Assembly (NCBI GenBank): GCA_949746285.1
Contig: CATJZH010000060.1
Coordinates: 1 to 26,532 of the forward strand
Reading direction: 5' to 3'
Length of the DNA: 26,532 bases
From: an uncultured Clostridia bacterium
Lineage (GTDB): Bacteria > Bacillota > Clostridia > TANB77 > CAG-508
Shown: positions 7,840-14,072 of the stretch, one piece after another
How the letters are laid out: each line of letters begins with the position of its first letter
How positions within the stretch are numbered: position 1 is the stretch's first letter
The notes under the pieces: model-generated
Databases searched by the model: none
What the model saw: the letters and a program-made list of their open reading frames with translations, nothing else
What the model was told of the DNA's origin: nothing
Program-made: the position numbers and the translations under genes

Positions 7840-7893
7840 TTTCTTTTGTCTCCTTTTTAAATTTACTATTTTTACTCAATAAACATTTTTCTT

Positions 7894-9528
7894 TTAGATT
7901 TTCTCTTTTAATGGTTTATATTCTCTACCATTACCTGTATAAAATCTACTAAATAATTCATAATATTCAAGTCTTAATACTTGAATTCCTACAATAAGAC
8001 CTTCTAAAACTATTACAATAATATTTCCTATTATAGAAACAACTAAACTTCCTGTCCCTGACATCATATTTGATAATATATATATTGCCATACATAATCC
8101 AACATGATTTATTGCAAAAGCTGCTATTCTTACAAATGAAATCGTATTACTTACAAATGATAATAAAATTTCTATTACTTCAAATATTTTTTCAACTAAT
8201 GAACTCTTTTCTTTTTTATCTTCTTTAAAAACTACTTTTGAAATTGAATCTTTAAACATTATTGCAATTAATGGAACTATTACAAAAATACTTAAAACTC
8301 CAATTGAAGCTATCATCTTACCTTTTAATAAAAAGTAAATTCCAGCTATTAAAACAGTTATATAAAATATTAATCCTGCTATACCATTAGTTTCCAAAAA
8401 TATCTTCCTTTTATCTTTGTTTTTAATGCCGTTTCTAATATTTAATAACATTGATATTATTATTAAAACTACACCTATTCCTATTCCATAAATAAGCATT
8501 GTCTGAATATTTTCCATTGGACTTATAAATATTGCTGGTATAATATCTTCTTTTCCAAAAACACTACCATACAGTACGCCAAATACCATGGAAGCTATAC
8601 CACCAGCTTGGAAAACTGTTCCCATTGATATTTTCTTTTTTGCCATAATAACACCAATTAAAAATATCACCATACCTTGTCCTACATCTCCAAACATAAA
8701 ACCAAACAGTAAGAAAGCCGTTATTGCTACAAAAGCTGTTGGGTCTATTTCGGTATAGTTTGGAAGTCCATACATTTTTACTATTGTTTCAAATGGTCTT
8801 ACAAAAATATTGTTTCTTAATTTTGTTGGAGGCGTACCTGCTACCTCATCATAATTTTTAATATCATACTTTATGTCTTTTTCTTTCGATAATTTAGGTA
8901 AAATTTTTGTAAGCTCCTTTGCTGGTATCCAACCTATTATATAAAATAATCCATTTTGATCATATGCCATAAATTTTTTTACATTGTTTATCTTTATATA
9001 TAGATTTATTTCAGCATACAATTCTACAAGTTCTTCTGCATCTCTATCTCTTATTCTAGTTAATTCTGTTTCTTTGTTTTCAATATCAAACTTTATTTCT
9101 TGAATTTTTTTATCATATTCGTTCCAAAGTGTTTTTGGATTACTAGACATTTCCTCTGGAATCCATACTCTCTCAAATCTGTATACATTTAAATAACTAT
9201 CTATTTTGGCACTATGTTCTTTTGTAGTCAAACACATAACCCATATATTTTTTGAATCGTCTTCTTCAAGTTTTAATAAAATAGCATTCAAACTTTTTAT
9301 ACTATTTTCTAGCTTTCCAAAATTTTCTTTTGGCATTTTTCCGTATCTAAACTTTATATATTCTAAATTATATAATTCATATAAATCTATATCTAAGCCT
9401 TTTGTATGTTTTAATAATTCTAATCTATTTTCATATTCTTCTAAGTTTTTTTTCTGACTTTTTAATCCCTCTTCTAAGTTATCTAATACACTTTTTACAC
9501 TAGTTAAATCACTTTTTATATCTTCCAA
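7894..9528 (-). CDS. ntpI: V-type ATPase subunit I (membrane stator), N-terminally short
   Basis: Subunit I forms the ion half-channels and links them to the peripheral stalk. The product is 544 residues. The N-terminal cytoplasmic half has coiled-coil stretches (SVKSVLDNLEEGLKSQKKN; KIQEIKFDIENKETELTRIR). The C-terminal half has about seven or eight membrane helices, starting near DPTAFVAITAFLLFGFMFGD. Both functional arginines are seen, in SFVRIAAFAINHVGL and in VLRLEYYELFSRFYTG. Relatives are usually 600-660 residues and start with a beta-alpha region that is absent here. The frame opens right after the stop of the upstream glycosyltransferase, so no extra N-terminus is encoded. The start is TTG 9528, with GAAGG eight bases upstream. 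It is the first ATPase gene of the operon. Confidence 0.9.
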   Translation of the reverse strand: MEDIKSDLTSVKSVLDNLEEGLKSQKKNLEEYENRLELLKHTKGLDIDLYELYNLEYIKFRYGKMPKENFGKLENSIKSLNAILLKLEEDDSKNIWVMCLTTKEHSAKIDSYLNVYRFERVWIPEEMSSNPKTLWNEYDKKIQEIKFDIENKETELTRIRDRDAEELVELYAEINLYIKINNVKKFMAYDQNGLFYIIGWIPAKELTKILPKLSKEKDIKYDIKNYDEVAGTPPTKLRNNIFVRPFETIVKMYGLPNYTEIDPTAFVAITAFLLFGFMFGDVGQGMVIFLIGVIMAKKKISMGTVFQAGGIASMVFGVLYGSVFGKEDIIPAIFISPMENIQTMLIYGIGIGVVLIIISMLLNIRNGIKNKDKRKIFLETNGIAGLIFYITVLIAGIYFLLKGKMIASIGVLSIFVIVPLIAIMFKDSISKVVFKEDKKEKSSLVEKIFEVIEILLSFVSNTISFVRIAAFAINHVGLCMAIYILSNMMSGTGSLVVSIIGNIIVIVLEGLIVGIQVLRLEYYELFSRFYTGNGREYKPLKEKI

Positions 9529-9549
9529 GTTTTTAACCTTCTTTCTGAT

Positions 9550-10251
9550 TTACATTTTATTAAAAATTTTATCAGCCTCTTCTTGTGTAATATATTTATA
9601 CTTTAACATTTTATTTAAAACTTGAGCTTGTCTTTGTTTTGCAAGTTCTGGATTTTTAGTTGGAGAATATACAGAAGGTGCATTTGGAATTCCTGCTAGT
9701 AAAGTACATTCATACAAATTTAAGTCCCCTATTTCCTTGTCAAAATATCCATGTGTAGCATCATAAACCGAATAATAGCCATCCCCAAAATACATTGTAT
9801 TTACATATAATTCAAAAATTTCTTCTTTACTACATTTTTTCTCATATTCAAATGCCATAAAAATTTCTGCTATTTTTCTTGTAAATTCCTTCTTTTGTGT
9901 AAAGTATGTATTTTTAGCTAACTGCTGAGTTATTGTACTTCCACCTTCAACTAGTTCTCTTTCTTGTATATCTTTTATTATTGCTCTTGAAATTGAAATT
10001 AAATCAATTCCATTATGTGAAAAATATCTTCTATCTTCAACTGCTACAACTGCATTTATATAGTCTTGTGGTAATTCTTCATATTTTGTATAGTGTTCTT
10101 TTTCACTTTTTATTTCTTCTATTTTTTTCTCAATACTCGTTTCGTTTATTGCATCTTTATATAAAGAATATCCTTTATATGTAAATATTCCTCCAACTAT
10201 TGCTACTGGTATTAAAATGATTAATATTAAAAATATAAAAAATTTCTTCAT
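9550..10251 (-). CDS. Monofunctional peptidoglycan glycosyltransferase (GT51 family)
   Basis: The product is 233 residues: one N-terminal membrane anchor (about 4-25), then a complete GT51 transglycosylase domain. It polymerises lipid II into glycan strands on the outer face of the membrane. Motifs seen are VEDRRYFSHNGID (about 71-83, with the catalytic Glu72), GGSTITQQLAKN (103-114), RKIAEIFMAFEYE (125-137) and EIFELYVNTMYFGDG, followed by LAGIPNAPSVYSPTKNPE. There is no penicillin-binding transpeptidase domain, and the protein ends normally after the helix EEADKIFNKM, so it is a stand-alone enzyme and not a truncated PBP. It lies 19 bases after the phosphatase gene and 21 bases before subunit I of the ATPase, suggesting one transcript. 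Confidence 0.92.
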   Translation of the reverse strand: MKKFFIFLILIILIPVAIVGGIFTYKGYSLYKDAINETSIEKKIEEIKSEKEHYTKYEELPQDYINAVVAVEDRRYFSHNGIDLISISRAIIKDIQERELVEGGSTITQQLAKNTYFTQKKEFTRKIAEIFMAFEYEKKCSKEEIFELYVNTMYFGDGYYSVYDATHGYFDKEIGDLNLYECTLLAGIPNAPSVYSPTKNPELAKQRQAQVLNKMLKYKYITQEEADKIFNKM

Positions 10252-10270
10252 TTATTCTCCTATTAGTATT

Positions 10271-10723
10271 TTATATATTTATTCTTTTTAAGAATGCTCT
10301 GCAGCCTTCTAATATATCTTCATATGTTTTATCAAAGTTTCCTGTATACCAAGGATCTGCTATATCTCTTGGATTTTCTGAAAAATCTAATAATCTATAT
10401 ACTTTATTTTCTGGATCTTGTCCTATTATTCTCATAATATTTATTATATTACTTTTTTCCATTCCTATTATATAATCATATTTATCATAATCTGATGATT
10501 TTAATTTTGTGGCAGCTCTATTTTCTACAGGAATATTTAATGATTTTAATTTTTCTACTGTACCATAATGTACTCCATTTCCTATTTCTTCAAAACTTGT
10601 TGCTGATGATGCTATATAAAATTCACTTTCCAAATCTCGTTTCCTTACTAAATCTTTAAGTACAAACTCTGCCATAGGTGAACGGCATATATTTCCTAAA
10701 CATACAAACATTACTTTTGTCAT
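10271..10723 (-). CDS. Low-molecular-weight protein tyrosine phosphatase
   Basis: The product is 150 residues, the normal family length. The P-loop CLGNICRS (residues 8-15) holds the nucleophile Cys8 and Arg14, and the general acid region reads DIADPWYTG near the C-terminus. Such cytosolic enzymes remove phosphate from protein tyrosine (in Gram-positives often from capsule kinases) or from arginine (McsB partners); which applies here cannot be told. It is the first gene of a probable operon with the glycosyltransferase and the V-ATPase. A GGAGA site lies just upstream of the ATG. Confidence 0.92.
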   Translation of the reverse strand: MTKVMFVCLGNICRSPMAEFVLKDLVRKRDLESEFYIASSATSFEEIGNGVHYGTVEKLKSLNIPVENRAATKLKSSDYDKYDYIIGMEKSNIINIMRIIGQDPENKVYRLLDFSENPRDIADPWYTGNFDKTYEDILEGCRAFLKRINI

Positions 10724-10750
10724 CTTATTCTCTCCAATTTTTCTATATAT

Positions 10751-10778
10751 ATTTTATCACAAAAGATTTTCTTTTCAA
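10751..10778 (-). promoter_or_regulatory. Probable promoter of the phosphatase - V-ATPase operon
   Basis: On the minus strand TTGAAA (10778-10773), 16 bases and TAAAAT (10756-10751), the latter preceded by TGTGA, lie about 28 bases before the phosphatase start. This is a moderate match. Confidence 0.45.
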
Positions 10779-10823
10779 GGACTTTAAGAAAAAGTAAATA
10801 TTTTTGAATATCTACTTACTTAT

Positions 10824-10852
10824 TTGACATATAATATAAAATAAGCTATAAT
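10824..10852 (+). promoter_or_regulatory. Consensus promoter of sRNA-A
   Basis: TTGACA (10824-10829), a 17-base spacer and TATAAT (10847-10852) form a perfect sigma-A consensus, the strongest promoter in the window. The only thing downstream before the terminator is a 66-nt RNA. A strong promoter on an antisense RNA is what type I antitoxins show. Confidence 0.85.
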
Positions 10853-10858
10853 ATATTT

Positions 10859-10925
10859 AGCTAGCAAATTCGTATGATGTCAAATTGATTTTGCTTGAGA
10901 TATGTTCGTCGCATATCTCTTTTTT
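10859..10925 (+). ncRNA. sRNA-A: antisense RNA (type I antitoxin candidate)
   Basis: This is a predicted RNA of about 66 nt between a consensus promoter and a T-tailed hairpin. Positions 10876-10894 (GATGTCAAATTGATTTTGC) repeat, with one gap and one change, the coding-strand complement of the peptide gene's start region at 11040-11057, so the RNA can pair with the mRNA across the start codon up to the edge of the Shine-Dalgarno. Its terminator loop is complementary to the loop of the mRNA terminator. Two separate contacts, a loop pair and a direct-repeat pair, with convergent transcription, is the layout of RNA II in the par system of plasmid pAD1. Confidence 0.75.
10897..10925 (+). terminator. 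Terminator of sRNA-A
   Basis: GAGATATG (10897-10904), loop TTCGTCG, CATATCTC (10912-10919), then six T. The loop starts UUCG, a YUNR-type U-turn. The stem is identical to that of sRNA-B. Confidence 0.88.
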
Positions 10926-10931
10926 ATTTTC

Positions 10932-10960
10932 AAAAGAAAAGACGGGTCGTCGTCCCGTCT
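10932..10960 (-). terminator. Terminator of the peptide mRNA
   Basis: On the minus strand AGACGGG, loop ACGACGA, CCCGTCT, then TTTCTTTT. The loop's CGACGA is fully complementary to UCGUCG in the sRNA-A terminator loop. It lies seven bases after the peptide stop codon. Confidence 0.88.
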
Positions 10961-10966
10961 CAAAGA

Positions 10967-11047
10967 TTATTCTTTGTTTTCTTCTTGGCTTTCATTATTA
11001 TTTAACAATAACATAATTAATCGCCAAATTAAATCAAAAGATGTCAT
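10967..11047 (-). CDS. 26-residue hydrophobic peptide, candidate type I toxin (Fst-like organisation)
   Basis: ATG 11047 is preceded by AAAGGAGG (11064-11057) at nine bases, one of the best ribosome binding sites in the window, and the frame ends at TAA 10967-10969. The peptide is a short hydrophobic helix, MTSFDLIWRLIMLLL, followed by a polar, acidic tail (NNNESQEENKE). Membrane helix plus charged tail is the shape of Fst and other type I toxins, though this one is shorter than Fst (33 residues) and lacks its conserved proline. It has its own promoter, a 5' hairpin covering part of the Shine-Dalgarno, a strong terminator, and a facing antisense RNA complementary to its start. I recognise no family. 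Toxicity is inferred from layout; translation is well supported by the ribosome binding site. Confidence 0.72.
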   Translation of the reverse strand: MTSFDLIWRLIMLLLNNNESQEENKE

Positions 11048-11059
11048 TTGATTTTGCCT

Positions 11060-11087
11060 CCTTTCTTCAAGATTTCCTTGAAAAAGG
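11060..11087 (-). promoter_or_regulatory. 5' leader hairpin sequestering the peptide's Shine-Dalgarno
   Basis: On the minus strand CCTTTTTCAAG (11087-11077) pairs with CTTGAAGAAAGG (11071-11060), with one bulged A and loop GAAAT. The 3' arm contains the AAAGG of the Shine-Dalgarno. The predicted transcript start is only about two bases before the stem, so the mRNA would begin with this hairpin, as Fst RNA I does. Locus B has the matching hairpin with a longer U/A stem. Confidence 0.7.
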
Positions 11088-11095
11088 TTAGCGGT

Positions 11096-11124
11096 AGTAT
11101 ACATCATTCTTCTGCTGTTTACAA
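11096..11124 (-). promoter_or_regulatory. Promoter of the peptide mRNA
   Basis: On the minus strand TTGTAA (11124-11119), a 17-base spacer and TATACT (11101-11096). This is weaker than the facing sRNA-A promoter. The mRNA would be about 155 nt. Confidence 0.65.
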
Positions 11125-11145
11125 TATCATTTTTCTATTTCTTTG

Positions 11146-12855
11146 CTAGGCATAGCTCATTTTTTTCATTTCTTCATATCTTTTTATTTTTGCTGTAGTT
11201 GTTTTTATGAAATCTTCTTTTGTTATAATCATGTTTTTAATATATTTATAAGTTGGTAAAGTTTTATTTAATTCTTTTATTTTATCCCATAAAACTTTAT
11301 TTATCTCTTTTTCATCTGCTTCTGGATAATTAGACTTAATATATTCTTCATCATATTGAAGTTTTACAGATAAAACTACATCTCCTTCTTTTGGCATTCC
11401 AAACACCATAGACTCTTTTACTAAAGGAATTTTATTTACTAATTTTTCTAATTCTTCTGGATAAATGTTTTTGCCATTTTTAAGTACAATTACATTTTTC
11501 TTTCTACCTGATATAAATATAAAACCTTCTTTATCTATATATGCCAAATCTCCTGTTAAAAGCCATCCATCTCTAAATGTTTCTTTGTTTGCTTGTTCAT
11601 CTTGATAATAGCCTTTCATCACATTTGGACCTTTTACAGCAAGTTCACCAATTCCTAATTTATTTTTATCAAAAAGCTTTACTTCAACACCTTTTAGTGG
11701 AAATCCTATAGAGCCTTTTTTTCCATATTTCATATTTTCTGCTGCTACTACTGGAGCTGCTTCGGTTAGCCCATATCCTTGTATTATTCTTATTCCCATT
11801 TCATTAAATGCTTTCCATACATCTTTGTCTAAACCTGCTGCTCCACTTATTATAAGTCTTAGTTTTCCACCTAACTGATCTATAATAGGTTTAAAAATTT
11901 TTCTTTTCTGATTTGGAACTAAATTTGTTAACTTTCTTGCTACAGCAATTGTTTTACTTTTCCCTTGTTTTTTTATTTCTTTTACTATTTTTTTATACAT
12001 TGACTCTATAAGAAGTGGTACTCCTATAAATACTGATACTCCATACTCTTTTAAGTTTTGTGATATATATCTTAATCCATCTGGAAACGCTGTTGCCGCT
12101 CCATAACTTAATATATACAAAAATCCTGTTGAACCAAATGTGTGATGAAAAGGTAAAAATGCTAAGTTAACATCTGTTTCTCTAAAGTCTTCTGTTGCAT
12201 GCATTGCTGATATATCAAATGCTATATTTCTATGAGATAACTCTACAATTTTAGATGTATTACTTGTTCCTGATGTAAAGCATAATTCACTTGTTTTTTC
12301 TGAATCTATTTCAGCATTTTCAAATTCTTTATTTCCAGCTAATCTTAATTCTCTTCCAATTTCTGATATTCTTTTTATAGAGTTATATTTTTCATTTTCT
12401 TCCATACAAATATACTCTTTAATTTTTATGTCTTTTTTATCTTTTATTTTTGAAATAACTTCTTCCATTCCATTATCAAATATTATTGCTTCTGGATTAG
12501 TTCTTTTTATACTGTTTTCAATTTCTATTTCTGTTAATCCCTTATCTAATGGAACTGCTACCATATTTCCTAGTAAAATTGAGGTAAAGCTTACTGCCCA
12601 CTCATATCTATTTTTAGATATAACAGCAACTCTCTTATTTTGAAGTCCTAAATTATATAGTCCTGCTCCTAAATTATTAACATCTTCTAAAAAGTTTTTA
12701 AATGTTTTATTTGTATATGTTACCTCATTATTTACTTTGTTTTTTAAAATAAATGCTGTATTGTCTGGATATTTATTTACAGAATCATATACAATTTCTT
12801 TAACATTATTAAAATCTGGGTATTCAAAAAAGTATTCGTCTCTCTTTTTTTTCAT
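11146..12855 (-). CDS. AMP-forming long-chain acyl-CoA synthetase (FadD-like)
   Basis: The product is 569 residues of the ANL adenylating family: it activates a carboxylic acid, probably a long-chain fatty acid, to an acyl-adenylate and then to the CoA thioester. Motifs run in order: the P-loop-like FTSGTSNTSKIVELSHRNI, FLPFHHTFG, GAAGLDKDVWKAFNEMGI, IIQGYGLTEAAPVVAAE, DGWLLTGDLAYIDKEGFIFISGRKKNVI, KNGKNIYPEELE, and a C-terminal lysine in TTTAKIKRYEEM. The start is ATG 12855 because AAAGGTGG lies five bases upstream; a GTG nine bases earlier overlaps that site. It appears to be monocistronic. Substrate chain length cannot be read from the sequence. The gene ends just upstream of the locus A peptide promoter. 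Confidence 0.92.
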   Translation of the reverse strand: MKKKRDEYFFEYPDFNNVKEIVYDSVNKYPDNTAFILKNKVNNEVTYTNKTFKNFLEDVNNLGAGLYNLGLQNKRVAVISKNRYEWAVSFTSILLGNMVAVPLDKGLTEIEIENSIKRTNPEAIIFDNGMEEVISKIKDKKDIKIKEYICMEENEKYNSIKRISEIGRELRLAGNKEFENAEIDSEKTSELCFTSGTSNTSKIVELSHRNIAFDISAMHATEDFRETDVNLAFLPFHHTFGSTGFLYILSYGAATAFPDGLRYISQNLKEYGVSVFIGVPLLIESMYKKIVKEIKKQGKSKTIAVARKLTNLVPNQKRKIFKPIIDQLGGKLRLIISGAAGLDKDVWKAFNEMGIRIIQGYGLTEAAPVVAAENMKYGKKGSIGFPLKGVEVKLFDKNKLGIGELAVKGPNVMKGYYQDEQANKETFRDGWLLTGDLAYIDKEGFIFISGRKKNVIVLKNGKNIYPEELEKLVNKIPLVKESMVFGMPKEGDVVLSVKLQYDEEYIKSNYPEADEKEINKVLWDKIKELNKTLPTYKYIKNMIITKEDFIKTTTAKIKRYEEMKKMSYA

Positions 12856-12963
12856 GTTTACCACCTTTTTATCTAGTTTTCGATACTATTATATATTATA
12901 TGCAAGTTTAAGTCAATTATTTTATTATTTTTCCCAGCTTTTAATAAATAATTCCAATTTTAC

Positions 12964-12992
12964 TTGCAAAATTTAAATTAATGTATTAATAT
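12964..12992 (+). promoter_or_regulatory. Promoter of the PAS gene
   Basis: TTGCAA (12964-12969), a 17-base spacer and TAATAT (12987-12992) lie 34 bases before the start codon. Confidence 0.55.
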
Positions 12993-13026
12993 CTATAAGT
13001 GTAATATTTTAGTGGAGGACAAAATT

Positions 13027-13374
13027 ATGGAAGATAATGAAATGCTAAAAGGAATTTTAGATAGTTATCCATATCCTATTGTTTTTGTGGATAATGAATA
13101 TATTATAAGATTTATGAATAAAAACGCACAATATCATTATTATGAAGAACGAGGTTACAAGGATTTAATTGGAAAAAGCTTGTTTGAATGTCATTCTAAT
13201 GAAAAATCTATTGAAAAAATTAAACAAGGATTTGAAGGTATTAAGAAAAATGGAAAAGAAGTTTTTGTATGTGTAACTTCTAGAAATCAAAGAGTATATA
13301 TGCAAGGTGTAAAAAATGAAAAAGGTGAATGGATAGGTTTTATAGAAAGATTTGAATTAAACTTACAAATATAA
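13027..13374 (+). CDS. Small stand-alone PAS domain protein
   Basis: The product is 115 residues, essentially one PAS domain: an N-terminal helix MEDNEMLKGILDSYPYP, strand IVFVDNEYIIRFMN, helix NAQYHYYEERGYKDLIGKSLFECHSNEKS, helix IKQGFEGIKKNGKE, and the closing strands VFVCVTS, QRVYMQGV and WIGFIERFEL. The wording FVDN-x-YIIRF-N-K and RGY-x-DLIGKS resembles the PAS domain found next to DUF438 in anaerobes. A conserved-looking Cys-His pair (ECHS) follows the GKS motif; ligand binding there is only a guess. There is no output domain, so it probably acts through a partner. ATG 13027 follows GGAGG by eight bases; an upstream in-frame GTG lies within that site and was rejected. Confidence 0.85.
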   Translation: MEDNEMLKGILDSYPYPIVFVDNEYIIRFMNKNAQYHYYEERGYKDLIGKSLFECHSNEKSIEKIKQGFEGIKKNGKEVFVCVTSRNQRVYMQGVKNEKGEWIGFIERFELNLQI

Positions 13375-13400
13375 GAGGGTTTATACTTTAAACCCTCTTT
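13373..13400. terminator. Bidirectional terminator between the PAS and DUF1836 genes
   Basis: AAGAGGGTTTA/TAAACCCTCTT with a short loop is flanked by A and T runs and serves the two convergent genes. Confidence 0.8.
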
Positions 13401-13947
13401 ATTCTTTATTTTTTTTATTTAAATCACATATTTGAGAAGCTATATATTTGCTACCACTTGATCCTATTGCCATAAATAGAGCTGTGTCTGAAAATAGTTC
13501 ATCATCTGTAGCATTTTTTAAGCTAAATTTCTTTCCAATTGCTATAACTGTATTGAAAACAGAGTCATATAAATCACTAAAAAAGTTTAATGTTTCTTCT
13601 ATTGAACTTCTTTTAACTCTAAGTTCTATTAAGTCTTTTATATCTGATATTGGTAATGACTGTTTTAATGTACAAATTATAATTAAGTATGCTATATGCT
13701 CTCTTGAATATCTTTTCTTTACTGGTGCAGGCATAATTCCTAATTTTACGTAATTATTTATCATTGAGTTTGTAATTATTTTAGTGTCTTCATCTACTTT
13801 ATGAAAAGATAAATATTTTTCCATTAAAGCAACTACTTGATCCATATATAAATCAATTTCTGGAAGTTCATCCCAATATGGTAATTTGTGTTTTACTATC
13901 TTAAAATAGTCTTCAAATTTCTTTTCTTTTTTCTCGTTTTTTGCCAC
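13399..13947 (-). CDS. DUF1836 family protein (MerR-like helix-turn-helix)
   Basis: The product is 182 residues. The region from about 14 to 110 fits the DUF1836 pattern of Firmicutes: LPYWDELPEIDLYMDQVVALMEKYL, then ITNSMINNYVKLGIMPAPVKKRYSREHIAYLIIICTLKQSLPISDIKDLI. The latter reads like a MerR-type winged helix (choice of partner, KRY-S-x-E-HI-x-YL). The rest is helical, with no recognised ligand domain. The family's role is not established; DNA binding is likely from the fold. The start is GTG 13947, seven bases after GAGGG. An upstream in-frame ATG would add 20 residues with no ribosome binding site. It is convergent with the PAS gene. Confidence 0.8.
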   Translation of the reverse strand: MAKNEKKEKKFEDYFKIVKHKLPYWDELPEIDLYMDQVVALMEKYLSFHKVDEDTKIITNSMINNYVKLGIMPAPVKKRYSREHIAYLIIICTLKQSLPISDIKDLIELRVKRSSIEETLNFFSDLYDSVFNTVIAIGKKFSLKNATDDELFSDTALFMAIGSSGSKYIASQICDLNKKNKE

Positions 13948-14032
13948 TCTACATCCCTCTTTATTTTTAATATATATTATAATAACATAATTTGCTTTAA
14001 TTTTCAAATTTTATTCTTTATATATTTACTAT

Positions 14033-14067
14033 AAAAGGCACACCACTTTTAAAGTGATGTGCCTTTT
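14033..14067. terminator. Terminator after the adhesin
   Basis: A near-perfect stem AAAAGGCACACCACTTT/AAGTGATGTGCCTTTT sits between the adhesin 3' end and the DUF1836 gene. Poly-A and poly-T flanks allow use on both strands; its position right after the adhesin stop fits the minus strand. Confidence 0.8.
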
Positions 14068-14072
14068 ATAAA

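Larger units (their letters stand above)
10876..11057 (+). repeat. Direct repeat pair linking sRNA-A to the peptide start codon
   Basis: The copies are 10876-10894 (19 bases) and 11040-11057 (18 bases). They share GATGTCA and TTGATTTTGC, with one to two bases differing between these blocks. The second copy covers the CAT (start codon, minus strand) at 11045-11047 and ends at the Shine-Dalgarno. They play the part that DRa/DRb play in the par locus. Confidence 0.8.

Noticed and set aside
9550..10251. Truncated class A penicillin-binding protein
   Set aside because: The GT51 domain is complete and the length fits known monofunctional glycosyltransferases. There is no transpeptidase remnant in the 21 bases before the next gene.
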